Source of the DNA: GCA-2746605 sp963710615
GTDB lineage: Bacteria > Bacteroidota > Ignavibacteria > Ignavibacteriales > Melioribacteraceae
Length of the DNA: 64,000 nt
Direction: 5' to 3'
NCBI GenBank assembly: GCA_963710615.1
Contig: CAVQBF010000002.1
Location: 124,001 to 188,000 of the forward strand
Made by a program: the position numbers and the translations under genes. Every line of letters starts with the position of its first letter. Position 1 is the first letter of the stretch. Positions 46,565-55,835 of the stretch are shown one piece after another. The notes beneath the pieces are model-generated. The model had not been told where the DNA came from, made no database searches, and saw only the letters and a program-made list of their open reading frames with translations.

Positions 46565-46861
46565 ATGGGATTAAAACCTGTAGATTTAAGAGATCTAAAA
46601 GCGAAGGCTGCAAATCTTTATGAAGCAATAATTGTTTCAGCACAAGAAGCAAGAAGACTGAATGAAGATAATAAATTGGAATTTAATGCATTAATGAATA
46701 CATTTATTCCCAATAATGATGATGATTTTGATGATAGAGACAACACTGAACAAGAAAAAATTTCTGTAGAATTTGAAAAAAGAAGTAAACCTCATGTACA
46801 GGCGCTTGAGAAAATGGCAAATGGAGAAATTGAATATAGATATAAAACAGATGAAGAATAA
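46565..46861 (+). CDS. rpoZ: DNA-directed RNA polymerase omega subunit
   Basis: A 98-residue omega-type protein of the Bacteroidota form. The helix 'NLYEAIIVSAQEARRLNED' corresponds to the conserved RPB6/omega 'YELVLVAAKRARQL' region. The C-terminal tail is long and acidic, then basic, and ends 'IEYRYKTDEE'. It binds and stabilises the beta-prime subunit of RNA polymerase. It follows gmk by one base and is closed by a strong terminator. Confidence 0.85.
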   Translation: MGLKPVDLRDLKAKAANLYEAIIVSAQEARRLNEDNKLEFNALMNTFIPNNDDDFDDRDNTEQEKISVEFEKRSKPHVQALEKMANGEIEYRYKTDEE

Positions 46862-46883
46862 AAGTTATTTTTGATTTATTATT

Positions 46884-46915
46884 AAAGGAAGTCAAATTAG
46901 GCTTCCTTTTTTTTT
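46884..46915 (+). terminator. Intrinsic terminator after rpoZ
   Basis: AAAGGAAG pairs with CTTCCTTT around a ten-base loop, followed by an uninterrupted T-run. Confidence 0.92.
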
Positions 46916-46992
46916 ATGAATTTTGTTAGTTGTTATTCGTTTTCTATACTTTTATAGTTATATTCTAATTTTATTTTTACTACTTCTAAGCG

Positions 46993-47727
46993 ATGAATAA
47001 CACTCAGAAACTATTACTGGAAGCAATTAAAGATCAAAGAGAAATTTTTGGGGATGATCTATTTGAGATAATTGACAAAGATATCAATAACGAATTTGCA
47101 AAAGATATCGTTAAAGAAGATACAAAATTATATATGGCCACAGACAATTTGTTTGAAAATTTAGCAGATTATAAAACCCTCGACTCACTTTATGAAAATA
47201 TTCATAATTGTCAAAAATGTCCTTTAGGTAAAACTCGAAATAATTTTGTTTTCGGAACAGGTAATCCTAATGCTGGTGTCATGGTCGTTGGTGAAGCCCC
47301 CGGAGCTGAAGAGGATAAGCAGGGAATTCCATTTGTTGGCAGAGCAGGTAAATTATTGACTGATATTTTAAAAGCCATTAATTTTGAGAGGGATGATGTT
47401 TATATTGCTAACATATTAAAATGCCGACCTCCAAATAATCGTAATCCGCTGCCTGCCGAAATGCAGGAATGCATGCCGTACTTATTTAAGCAAATTGAAT
47501 TAATTAAACCAAAAGCTATAATTTGCATGGGATTAGTTGCTGCAACAAGTTTGTTAAATGTAAAGAGTAGTTTAACAAAATTAAGAGGAAATGTTTACGA
47601 GGTTCAAGGTATTAAAACTATGGTCACTTACCATCCGGCAGCATTATTGAGAAATCCTAATTGGAAAAGAGGTTGTTGGGAAGACGTACAGAAGTTTAGA
47701 AAATTATTTGATAGTTTAAATAAATAG
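46993..47727 (+). CDS. Type 4 uracil-DNA glycosylase (iron-sulfur)
   Basis: A 244-residue enzyme that removes uracil from DNA. The four cluster cysteines are visible: Cys73 and Cys76 in 'NCQKCPLGK', one in 'ILKCRPPNNRNP' and one in 'MQECMPYL'. The catalytic motif region is 'GEAPGAEED', and the C-terminal 'VTYHPAALLRN' is typical. An extra about 60 residues at the N-terminus are helical and resemble the family's phage-polymerase-linked leaders. The gene is directly followed by dnaB with no gap. Confidence 0.9.
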   Translation: MNNTQKLLLEAIKDQREIFGDDLFEIIDKDINNEFAKDIVKEDTKLYMATDNLFENLADYKTLDSLYENIHNCQKCPLGKTRNNFVFGTGNPNAGVMVVGEAPGAEEDKQGIPFVGRAGKLLTDILKAINFERDDVYIANILKCRPPNNRNPLPAEMQECMPYLFKQIELIKPKAIICMGLVAATSLLNVKSSLTKLRGNVYEVQGIKTMVTYHPAALLRNPNWKRGCWEDVQKFRKLFDSLNK

Positions 47728-49158
47728 ATGAAAATGGAAGAACAAGTAAATCAGAATATTAGTAGTTCTGCAAAACAGCCGCCCGCAGCTGTAGATGTTG
47801 AAAGGATCGTTCTTGGAGCAATGATCCTTGATCAAGAGGCAGTTCCAAAAGTAATTGAGACTTTGCAGCCGGAATGTTTTTTTGACAAGAAGAATCAGCT
47901 CATATATGAAGCAATGATTTCTCTTTTTGAATCGAATGAACCTATAGATTCGGTTTCACTTTACGAAGAGTTGAATAAAAATGGTAAGGTTACAAATGCC
48001 GGCGGACCATCATACATTAGTAAACTTGCTCAAGATGTTTCATCGGCTGCAAATGTTGAGTACCACTCTAAAGTAATTTTAGAAAAATGGATTTTAAGAA
48101 AACTAATTACCTCTTCAATGGAGATTGCAACAAATGCATACTCAGGAAGTGAAGATGTTTTTGATCTTTTAGATGCAGCGGAATCTAAAATCTTTGAAAT
48201 TACTGAAGCCGGACTTAAAGAATCATATAAATCAATGGACAGAGCGGTTAGAGAAGCGATTGAGCATATTGAAGCTATTCACTCAAAGAAAATTTCTTCT
48301 TTTTCTGTTCCAACCGGATTTATGGGATTAGATGACCTGTTAGGAGGTTTCCAAAAGTCAGATTTAATAATTGTTGCAGCAAGACCTTCAATGGGTAAAA
48401 CTGCATTTGCACTATCGGCCGCTCGTAATGCTGCTGTTGATGATAAAGTGCCAATTGCAATATTTAGTCTCGAAATGGCTACAATCCAACTAGTTACCCG
48501 TTTAATTTGCGCGGAAGCAAGAATTAATGCTCATAATGTTAGAACCGGAAAATTTAAGGCGGAAGATGGACCGCGAATTAGTAGAACTGCACACAAGCTT
48601 AGTCAGTCTCCAATTTATATTGATGATTCTCCCGGCCAAACTGTTCTTGAGATTCGTGCGAAAGCAAGAAGATTGAAAGCTGAAAAAAATGTTGGATTGA
48701 TAATTATTGATTACCTTCAATTAATGTCATCCAGTGCAAGAATGGATAGTAGGGAAAGGGAAATCTCAACTATTTCAAGATCATTAAAAGCACTAGCAAA
48801 GGAATTAAATGTACCGGTAATTGCTCTATCTCAGTTGAATAGAGCTGTGGAGACTAGAACAGATAAAAGACCTCAACTTTCCGATCTTAGAGAATCAGGG
48901 TCTATTGAGCAGGATGCCGATGTTGTAATTTTCTTAAATAGACCAGAATATTATGGTATAACTCAATTTGCGGATGGTGAATCAACTGAAGGTATTGCAG
49001 AAATTATTATCGGTAAACAGAGAAATGGCCCAACCGGTGATGTTAGACTTAAGTTTATAAAAGAATTTGCTCGATTTGAAAACTTAGATATGTTCCATTC
49101 AAGTTTTGCAGAGCAAGTCACGCAGCAATCAACAGAAGAAGAGGATTTACCAATATGA
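47728..49158 (+). CDS. dnaB: Replicative DNA helicase DnaB
   Basis: A 476-residue hexameric helicase. The N-terminal domain begins 'PPAAVDVERIVLGAMI'. The RecA-like motor has Walker A 'AARPSMGKTAFAL', Walker B 'LIIIDYLQLM', the switch 'VIALSQLNRAVE' and 'LRESGSIEQDADVVIFL'. It ends with a short acidic tail. No intein is present. The start overlaps nothing; the glycosylase stop is immediately before it. Its stop overlaps the next gene by four bases. Confidence 0.97.
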   Translation: MKMEEQVNQNISSSAKQPPAAVDVERIVLGAMILDQEAVPKVIETLQPECFFDKKNQLIYEAMISLFESNEPIDSVSLYEELNKNGKVTNAGGPSYISKLAQDVSSAANVEYHSKVILEKWILRKLITSSMEIATNAYSGSEDVFDLLDAAESKIFEITEAGLKESYKSMDRAVREAIEHIEAIHSKKISSFSVPTGFMGLDDLLGGFQKSDLIIVAARPSMGKTAFALSAARNAAVDDKVPIAIFSLEMATIQLVTRLICAEARINAHNVRTGKFKAEDGPRISRTAHKLSQSPIYIDDSPGQTVLEIRAKARRLKAEKNVGLIIIDYLQLMSSSARMDSREREISTISRSLKALAKELNVPVIALSQLNRAVETRTDKRPQLSDLRESGSIEQDADVVIFLNRPEYYGITQFADGESTEGIAEIIIGKQRNGPTGDVRLKFIKEFARFENLDMFHSSFAEQVTQQSTEEEDLPI

Positions 49159-50012
49159 AAAATTTTAAGATTTTTCTTACAATATTTTTTCTTACAAGTA
49201 TTCTTCATGCGCAGTCAATTTACACTAATGAAGATGTTGAAATTTGTAAATCTAAATTTGAGTTTGCAGTTTCAAAGAACTTATCAGAAAAACCAATTGG
49301 TGATGTATTAGTTGAAATTGGTAAAACCTTTTTGGGACTTGATTACGAAGCATTTACTTTAGAAAAAGGGGAAACTGAGCAACTCGTAATACACTTAACA
49401 GGATTAGACTGTTATACCTTTTTTGAAAGCTCACTAGTTTTTGCAAGATGTATAAAAAAAGGCAAAACAACATTTGAAGCTTACCAAAAAGAATTGGAGA
49501 ATATAAGATATAGAGGTGGAAAAATTAATGATTATCCTTCAAGACTTCATTATGCTTCAGATTGGCTATATGACAATGACAAACGTGGAAATGTAAAAGA
49601 TATTACTAAACAGATTGGCGGAATGGAATTTTCAAAGCAGATCAATTTTATGAGCAGTAATTCAGATTTATATAAACAGCTTAAAAATAATCCGAAATTT
49701 GTTCAAGCAATGCGTACAATTGAAGACTCAATCAATTCAAGAAATTATTATTACATTCCTGAAAATTTTATAGAATGCGTTGAGGATAGCATTCAAAACG
49801 GTGATATTATTTTACTGACTGCAAGTGCTGATGGATTGGATATTTCCCATACTGGAATGGCAGTTAAAATGGATGACGGAAGAATACATTTTATGCATGC
49901 TCCCTTACGCGGAAAGAAATTACAGATAACAGCACAACCGCTTGCAGATTATGTAAAAATAATAGACAGACATACCGGTATTATGGTAGGTAGAGTTTTG
50001 AATCCAAAGTAG
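49155..50012 (+). CDS. DUF1460 exported amidase-like (NlpC/P60-superfamily) protein
   Basis: A 285-residue protein with a signal peptide (about residues 1-20, ending 'ILHAQ'). The DUF1460 features include Cys86 in 'LTGLDCYTFFES', 'RYRGGKINDYPSRLHYASDW' and His232 in 'DISHTGMAV'. These proteins have a papain-like amidase fold thought to act on cell-wall peptides. It overlaps the end of dnaB, so translation is coupled although the roles differ. It is convergent with nfo, with three bases between the stops. Confidence 0.88.
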   Translation: MKNFKIFLTIFFLTSILHAQSIYTNEDVEICKSKFEFAVSKNLSEKPIGDVLVEIGKTFLGLDYEAFTLEKGETEQLVIHLTGLDCYTFFESSLVFARCIKKGKTTFEAYQKELENIRYRGGKINDYPSRLHYASDWLYDNDKRGNVKDITKQIGGMEFSKQINFMSSNSDLYKQLKNNPKFVQAMRTIEDSINSRNYYYIPENFIECVEDSIQNGDIILLTASADGLDISHTGMAVKMDDGRIHFMHAPLRGKKLQITAQPLADYVKIIDRHTGIMVGRVLNPK

Positions 50013-50015
50013 TTT

Positions 50016-50870
50016 TCAAGATTTCATTAAATTTTTCAGCACTTCCAAATTTTCCAAATCCTCAAGCTGATCTTTCCCTTTTGGAGTTTCAAGAATTTTT
50101 GGGACTGATACTAGTTTTTCATCATTCATAATGTTTCTAAATCCTTCAATTCCAATAAACCCATTGCCAATATGATCATGACGGTCAACCCTGCTGCCCA
50201 ATTCCTTTTTACTATCATTCATGTGAAAACATTCCAGTTTACTAATTCCAATTATTCTGTCAAAATCTTGCATTGTTTTGTAGTATGTTTCTTTTGACCT
50301 AAAATCATATCCGGCAGCAAATAAATGTGCAGTGTCGATGCAAACACTCATTCTTTCTTTTGATTCAACAAGTTCAATAATTTTTGCAATATGCTCAAAT
50401 CTGTAACCTAGCGCAGTTCCTTGCCCTGCTGTAATTTCTAGCATACTGCTTACTTTAAAGTCTTTAGTTTTATCATGAGCCATGTTAATTGATTCAGCAA
50501 TGACTTTTAATCCTTCTTCTTCACCTCTCCCTGTATGAGAACCGGGATGAAAGTTTAAAAAAGGAATCCCTAATTGTTCGCATCTTGTTAATTCGTCTAT
50601 CAAGGCTACTCTTGATTTTTCTAACAATTCCGGGTTTGAAGCGCAAAGATTGATTAAATAAGAATCGTGAGCAACAACAAATTTAATATTTGAGTTTTCT
50701 ATGTTTATCTTAAACTTTTTAATTTCCTTTTGCTCTAATGGTTTGGCAAGCCAGCGATTATTATTTTTAGTAAAAATTTGCATTGCCGTAAAGCCCAAAT
50801 TTATAGCTCTTTCTACTGCTTTAGAAACTCCGCCGGAAGTGGAGGTGTGAGCTCCAAGTAAATGCTCCAA
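50016..50870 (-). CDS. nfo: Deoxyribonuclease IV (endonuclease IV)
   Basis: A 284-residue AP endonuclease of family 2 that nicks DNA 5' to abasic sites. Zinc-ligand motifs are present: 'GAHTSTSGG', 'FHPGSHTGRG', 'MLEITAGQG', 'CIDTAHLFAAGYD', 'HMNDSKKELGSRVDRHDHIG' and 'LETPKG'. Length is standard. It is a single gene between two convergent/divergent neighbours, and it complements the uracil glycosylase a few genes away in base-excision repair. Confidence 0.97.
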   Translation of the reverse strand: MEHLLGAHTSTSGGVSKAVERAINLGFTAMQIFTKNNNRWLAKPLEQKEIKKFKINIENSNIKFVVAHDSYLINLCASNPELLEKSRVALIDELTRCEQLGIPFLNFHPGSHTGRGEEEGLKVIAESINMAHDKTKDFKVSSMLEITAGQGTALGYRFEHIAKIIELVESKERMSVCIDTAHLFAAGYDFRSKETYYKTMQDFDRIIGISKLECFHMNDSKKELGSRVDRHDHIGNGFIGIEGFRNIMNDEKLVSVPKILETPKGKDQLEDLENLEVLKNLMKS

Positions 50871-50955
50871 AATTTAGTCCTAATATTAATTCGAATTTCT
50901 TCTATAAAATTAGCAAGTTTAAATGAGAAATTATTAAATATATGATGGTCATCTT

Positions 50956-52143
50956 ATGAAAAGATTAGTTGATATATCAAACAAAGATAAGAAAAATGTA
51001 ATAGGAATCATGTCTGGTACCTCTCTTGATGGAATTGACGTTGCTCTTGTAGAAATTGAAGGTAACAGTACATTTACTAAGCTTGATTTGATTGGATTTC
51101 TAGAATATCCCTTTCCGAAAGGGGTGAAAAATATGTTATTAAAAAATTCAATCAAAGAAACCAGCAATGTAGAAGACTTATCTCAATTAAATTTTCTAAT
51201 TCCAAATGTTTACTTTGAGGCTATTAATACATTATGTGAAAATTTAAATTTTCCGCTTACTGATGTAGATTTAATTGGATCCCACGGACAAACAGTACAG
51301 CATCTTCCAGTTAAACAAGATTATTTGGGATATAATATTTCTTCAACATTACAAATAGGAGATCCAGCAGTATTAGCAAAGCTGACAAATACAATCACCA
51401 TTGGGGATTTTAGGACAGGTGATGTAGCATTAGGTGGAGAAGGAGCTCCGTTAATACCATATTTTGACTATTTACTTTTTCACTCACACCAAAGTAACCG
51501 TGCGCTTTTAAATATTGGAGGCATTTCTAATTTTACTATTTTAAATAAAGAATTAGGATTGCAAGAGGTACTTGCTTTTGATACTGGACCCGGTAACATG
51601 TTAATTGATACATTAACTCAAAAACTTTTTAGCAAGGATTTTGATAAAGATGGTGAAATAGCGCGTTCTGGTAAATTGAATAAGGGTTTGTTTAATTCAT
51701 TAATTGGTAATGATAATTTTATTGAGAGAACGCCGCCAAAATCAACCGGCAGAGAATATTACGGAGAACAATTTTTAAGTGAATTGTTAGAAGAGTTCAA
51801 AAGTGTTTCAAAAGAAGATTGGTTGCATACTGCAACTATGTTTACTGCGTATGGAATATTTAGAAATTATGACAAATTTGTTAAAGAGGAAACTGTAATT
51901 GACGAATTAATTGTAAGTGGCGGCGGTGCAAAAAATAAATTTTTATATGAATGCTTAAATAAAGATTTTGGAAGCTCAGTTGAGTTAAAAGTAATTGATG
52001 ATATAGGGATTTCTTCCGATGCTAAAGAAGCTATTTGTTTTGCGGTTCTAGCAAATGAAACTATTTCCGGTAATCCGACAAATATCCCAAGAACAACGGG
52101 AGCATCTCGACCAACTATCTTAGGAAAAATTTGTTTACCATAA
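50956..52143 (+). CDS. anmK: Anhydro-N-acetylmuramic acid kinase
   Basis: A 395-residue sugar kinase of peptidoglycan recycling that converts anhydroMurNAc to MurNAc-6-phosphate. The N-terminal phosphate loop is 'GIMSGTSLDGIDVALVEI'. Other family regions are 'IGSHGQTVQH', 'VALGGEGAPLIPYFD', 'NIGGISNFT', 'FDTGPGNMLID' and 'GRPTILGKI'-like 'SRPTILGKI' at the end. It is divergent from nfo and has a hairpin 20 bases after the stop. Peptidoglycan recycling fits the amidases elsewhere in the window. Confidence 0.95.
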   Translation: MKRLVDISNKDKKNVIGIMSGTSLDGIDVALVEIEGNSTFTKLDLIGFLEYPFPKGVKNMLLKNSIKETSNVEDLSQLNFLIPNVYFEAINTLCENLNFPLTDVDLIGSHGQTVQHLPVKQDYLGYNISSTLQIGDPAVLAKLTNTITIGDFRTGDVALGGEGAPLIPYFDYLLFHSHQSNRALLNIGGISNFTILNKELGLQEVLAFDTGPGNMLIDTLTQKLFSKDFDKDGEIARSGKLNKGLFNSLIGNDNFIERTPPKSTGREYYGEQFLSELLEEFKSVSKEDWLHTATMFTAYGIFRNYDKFVKEETVIDELIVSGGGAKNKFLYECLNKDFGSSVELKVIDDIGISSDAKEAICFAVLANETISGNPTNIPRTTGASRPTILGKICLP

Positions 52144-52161
52144 TTTTATTTTAATCTTGAC

Positions 52162-52199
52162 ATTCCGGTTTTCATCTTCTTTTGATGTAATACCGGAAT
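52162..52199 (+). repeat. Imperfect inverted repeat after anmK
   Basis: ATTCCGGT pairs with ACCGGAAT, with an inner CATC/GATG pair. It may end the anmK transcript, although only a short T-rich stretch follows. Its arm resembles the hairpin at 23917. Confidence 0.5.
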
Positions 52200-52278
52200 C
52201 TAGAAAAAGTGGAAATTATTCTTATGAAAAACGAGATGCCGGTATACAAAAAGAGTAACCTGCAAAAAAAAGAAAAAT

Positions 52279-53700
52279 TTACTTCAGTTTCTCACGTAAA
52301 ATATCATTTACCATTTGAGGATTAGCTTTCCCCTTAGTTTCCTTCATTACTTGTCCAACCAAAAATCCAATTACTTTATCTTTACCTGATTTAAATTCTT
52401 CAACTTGACTGGGATTATTGTTGATTACATTGTTAATTGCTGATTCAATTTTTGAAGTATCTGTAATTTGTGTTAAACCGCTTTCTTGAACAATAATATT
52501 TGGGTCTTTATTTTCTTCAAGCATTATTGGGAAGATATCTTTCGCAATTTTACTACTAATTTTATTAGTCGTAATAAGATTAATTAATTTACCCAAATTG
52601 TCTGGGGATATGGGAAAATCTCTAAAAGTTAATCTTTGCTCATTAATTATTTTTAGTACTTCACCCATTACCCAATTACTTGCAATTTTTGTTTCTTTTG
52701 TTTCCTTAAGAACATTCTCATAATAATCTGCAATATCTTTCTGGGAAGTTAATACTTCAGCATCATATTCAGGCAATTTAAGTTCATTAACAAATCTATC
52801 TTTCCTATATTGTGGAAGTTCCGGCATTGTCTTTAGAATTTCATGTTTCCATTCATTACTCACAATCACCGGTAGTAAATCAGGATCCGGAAAATATCTG
52901 TAATCATGTGCCTCTTCTTTTCCTCTCATAGATGTAGCTTTATTTTGCTCTGCATTCCAAAGCAATGTTTGCTGAACCACTTCACCGCCATCTTCAACTA
53001 GACTTATTTGTCTATCAATTTCATAATCAATTGCGTTTTGCACATTTTTAAACGAATTCATGTTTTTAACTTCAGTTCTTGTTCCAAGTTTTGATGAACC
53101 TTTAGGTCTAATTGAAATATTTGCATCACATCTTAAAGATCCCTCTTCCATATTTCCATCACAAATACCCAAATAAGTTAAAATCTGTTTTAAGTTAGTT
53201 AAATATTGATAAGCTTCTTCTCCATTGCTGATATCCGGCTCGCTCACAATTTCAATTAGTGGAACACCACATCTATTTACATCAACCAATGTATCAAAAC
53301 CTTGGTCATGTATTGATTTCCCAGCATCCTCTTCCATATGAATTCTGGTAATTCCAATTCTCTTTATATTATCAGTTTTTATTTCAATATAACCATTCTC
53401 ACAAATAGGCAATTCAAATTGAGATATCTGATAGCCTTTAGGGAGATCAGGATAAAAATAATTTTTCCTAGCAAATATAGATTTCTCATTAATTGTGCAA
53501 TTAGTTGCTAAACCCATAAGAGTCGTATATTCAACTACTTTTTTATTTAATACAGGAAGTACGCCCGGATGTCCCAAACATACCGGACAAACATTTGTAT
53601 TAGCAGGATTTCCAAATATTGTGGAGCACCCGCAAAAAATTTTTGTATCGGTTAATAATTGAGCATGTACTTCCAGACCAATTACAGCTTCAAATTCCAA
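52279..53700 (-). CDS. gatB: Aspartyl/glutamyl-tRNA amidotransferase subunit B
   Basis: A 473-residue subunit of the enzyme that turns misacylated Glu-tRNA(Gln) or Asp-tRNA(Asn) into the amide form. The N-terminus 'MEFEAVIGLEVHAQLLTDTK' and the zinc cysteines (C-G-C near 'IFCGCS' and 'NVCPVCLGHPG') are standard. 'FARKNYFYPDLPKGYQISQ' and 'HMEEDAGKSIH' are also present, with a YqeY-like tail 'GQVMKETKGKANPQMV' at the end. GatA and GatC are not nearby, which is common. Confidence 0.97.
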   Translation of the reverse strand: MEFEAVIGLEVHAQLLTDTKIFCGCSTIFGNPANTNVCPVCLGHPGVLPVLNKKVVEYTTLMGLATNCTINEKSIFARKNYFYPDLPKGYQISQFELPICENGYIEIKTDNIKRIGITRIHMEEDAGKSIHDQGFDTLVDVNRCGVPLIEIVSEPDISNGEEAYQYLTNLKQILTYLGICDGNMEEGSLRCDANISIRPKGSSKLGTRTEVKNMNSFKNVQNAIDYEIDRQISLVEDGGEVVQQTLLWNAEQNKATSMRGKEEAHDYRYFPDPDLLPVIVSNEWKHEILKTMPELPQYRKDRFVNELKLPEYDAEVLTSQKDIADYYENVLKETKETKIASNWVMGEVLKIINEQRLTFRDFPISPDNLGKLINLITTNKISSKIAKDIFPIMLEENKDPNIIVQESGLTQITDTSKIESAINNVINNNPSQVEEFKSGKDKVIGFLVGQVMKETKGKANPQMVNDILREKLK

Positions 53701-53815
53701 GTTTTACCTTTAATAAAAATTGAGAAAAGTAAATATAATTATAAGAACAATAGAAATTTTATTTTCAGTGATAATTTAATAATATTAGACTGCTAATAAA
53801 AAAACAGAGGTAATT

Positions 53816-54547
53816 TTGGATTTAGATTTTTTAGTATTTGCCGCTCATCCGGACGATGCGGAATTAGCAATGGGTGGAACTATTGCCAAGTTAACTAAGT
53901 TCGGATTAAAGGTAGGGATTACTGACCTAACTGGTGGAGAACTGGGTACACGCGGATCAAAAGTCAGTAGAAAAAAGGAATCTCAAAAGGCAGACAAAAT
54001 CCTGAATATTTCGAATAGAGAAAATTTAGGGATTAAAGATGGACATGTTTTTGAGAATAGAGAAAATGTGCTAAAAGTAATAAAATCAATTAGAAAGCAT
54101 CGTCCTCAAATTATTTTTGCACCATATTTTAATGATAGACATCCCGATCATATTGAAGCCAGTAAATTAATTAAAAGAGCTATGTTCTTTTCGGGATTAC
54201 AGAAAATTAAAACCACTTTCAAGGGAAAACAGCAAAAAGCTTATAGACCGAAAAAGATTTTCTATTTTATGCAGACTTACGAATTTCAACCATCTTTTAT
54301 TATTGATATTTCGGATACCTTTGAAATAAAAATGCAAGCGGTAAGAGCCTATAGTACTCAATTTCATATTGATGGGAATGCACAAAAAGGACCACAGACA
54401 TTTATCAGTACTCCGGAATTTATAAAATTTTTGGAGGCACGTGCTAAGACTTTTGGATTTAGAGTTGGGAAGAAGTATGGAGAACCCTTTTTTAGCGAAG
54501 AATTAATTGAATTTGATTTGATAAATTATTTAGGAACATTAAAATGA
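53816..54547 (+). CDS. bshB1: Bacillithiol biosynthesis deacetylase BshB1
   Basis: A 243-residue PIG-L/LmbE-type zinc deacetylase that removes acetyl from GlcNAc-malate to give GlcN-malate, the second step of bacillithiol synthesis. The zinc site is 'AAHPDDAELAMGG' plus 'NDRHPDHIEAS', and the BshB1 hallmarks 'DLTGGELGTRGS' and 'AYSTQFH' are present. It starts with TTG and overlaps the next gene by four bases. BshA and BshC are not in the window. Presence implies the organism makes bacillithiol. Confidence 0.93.
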   Translation: MDLDFLVFAAHPDDAELAMGGTIAKLTKFGLKVGITDLTGGELGTRGSKVSRKKESQKADKILNISNRENLGIKDGHVFENRENVLKVIKSIRKHRPQIIFAPYFNDRHPDHIEASKLIKRAMFFSGLQKIKTTFKGKQQKAYRPKKIFYFMQTYEFQPSFIIDISDTFEIKMQAVRAYSTQFHIDGNAQKGPQTFISTPEFIKFLEARAKTFGFRVGKKYGEPFFSEELIEFDLINYLGTLK

Positions 54548-55410
54548 AATTAGGCTTAATTGGTATAGGATTAATGGGTAAACCAATGGCTCAAAAAATT
54601 CTTGAATCAAAGTACGATTTAAATATTTATAACAGAACTGCAAGCAAAACGGAACCCCTTGTAAAAAAAGGAGCAAAAGCTTTTAGTGATATTAAAGAAT
54701 TTTTCCATGAAACCGATATAATTATTTTGATGCTATCTAATTATGATGCTTTAGAAGATGTATTGTTTGATACTAATATTGGTCAATTTGATAATAAAAC
54801 TATAATTCAAATGAGTACAATTGCTCCTTCAGAAAGTATTGAGTTAGAAAGGAGGGTTACTAAATTACGAGGTGAATATTTTGAAGCACCAGTTTTAGGA
54901 AGTATAAATCAAATATTAAACAAAGAATTGATAGTTTTAGTTGGTAGTAACGATAATCAATTTCTGAAATGGGAAAAAATGTTTGAGGCTTTCAGCAATA
55001 AAATAATACATATAGGAAAAGTAGGAAAAGCATCTGCCATAAAACTTGCGCTCAACCAATTAATAATAACCGAAACTGCCGCATTTTCAATGAGTTTGGG
55101 TTATGTAAGAGAAAACAACCTTGACATTGAAAAATTTATGGATATTCTGAGAAGTAGTGCTCTTTACGCTCCAACTTTTGATAAAAAACTACCAAATTAT
55201 TTAGAGAGAAATTTTGAGGATCCAAATTTTCCCGTTAAACATCTGCTCAAAGATTTGGATTTAATGTTACATGAATTTGCCGATAAAAACATAAATACAG
55301 ATACTTTGAAAGGAGTGAGAAAAATATTGTTGGATTCAATAAAGAAAGGAGATGCGGAGAAAGATTATTCCGCAATTTATAATTCAATTCATAAACATAG
55401 TGAAACCTAA
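54544..55410 (+). CDS. NAD(P)-binding beta-hydroxyacid dehydrogenase-like oxidoreductase
   Basis: A 288-residue enzyme of the 3-hydroxyisobutyrate dehydrogenase/GLYR1 type. A Rossmann motif 'GLIGIGLMGKPMAQ' at the N-terminus is followed by the family segment 'EAPVLGSINQILNKELIVLVGS' region and the catalytic Lys region 'GKVGKASAIKLALNQLI'. The C-terminal domain is all helical. It probably reduces small oxo-acids such as glyoxylate or succinic semialdehyde; the exact substrate is unclear. It is translationally coupled to bshB1 but no direct link to bacillithiol is known. Confidence 0.85.
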   Translation: MKLGLIGIGLMGKPMAQKILESKYDLNIYNRTASKTEPLVKKGAKAFSDIKEFFHETDIIILMLSNYDALEDVLFDTNIGQFDNKTIIQMSTIAPSESIELERRVTKLRGEYFEAPVLGSINQILNKELIVLVGSNDNQFLKWEKMFEAFSNKIIHIGKVGKASAIKLALNQLIITETAAFSMSLGYVRENNLDIEKFMDILRSSALYAPTFDKKLPNYLERNFEDPNFPVKHLLKDLDLMLHEFADKNINTDTLKGVRKILLDSIKKGDAEKDYSAIYNSIHKHSET

Positions 55411-55448
55411 TCTTACTTTTGACATCGTATTAAATAAAGGAGAAAATT

Positions 55449-55835
55449 ATGAGTTATTATTTTGCTAAAATAGTTCAAACAAATTTTGAAGAAACCTTAA
55501 TAAAAGTTGAGGAAGAATTAAAGAAAGAAAGCTTTGGCGTATTAACTGAAATTGATGTTCAAGCTACATTTAAGAAAAAGTTAGATGTTGATTTTAGGAA
55601 GTACAAAATTCTAGGTGCTTGCAATCCGCCATTCGCACATAAGGCCTTAACTGCCGAAGATAAAGTAGGGGTTCTACTTCCATGCAATGTTATTGTTCAA
55701 GAATTAGAAAACAATAACGTTGAAGTTGCTATTGTAAATCCAATAGATTCGATGCAATCAGTTAAAAATGATAAACTAGGGGAAATAGCATCCGAGGTGA
55801 CCGATAAGCTAAAGAGAGTTTTAAATAAGATTTAA
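55449..55835 (+). CDS. DUF302 family protein
   Basis: A 128-residue soluble protein. 'FEETLIKVEEELKKESFGVLTEIDVQATFKKKL' is split here in description only; the family hallmarks are 'GFGVLTEID'-like 'SFGVLTEID', 'GACNPPFAHKAL' and 'LLPCNVIVQE'. DUF302 proteins are small alpha/beta folds of unproven role, often near redox or metal genes. The start has AAAGGAG upstream. It is 38 bases after the dehydrogenase gene, and its stop overlaps the end of the convergent metX by four bases. Confidence 0.9.
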   Translation: MSYYFAKIVQTNFEETLIKVEEELKKESFGVLTEIDVQATFKKKLDVDFRKYKILGACNPPFAHKALTAEDKVGVLLPCNVIVQELENNNVEVAIVNPIDSMQSVKNDKLGEIASEVTDKLKRVLNKI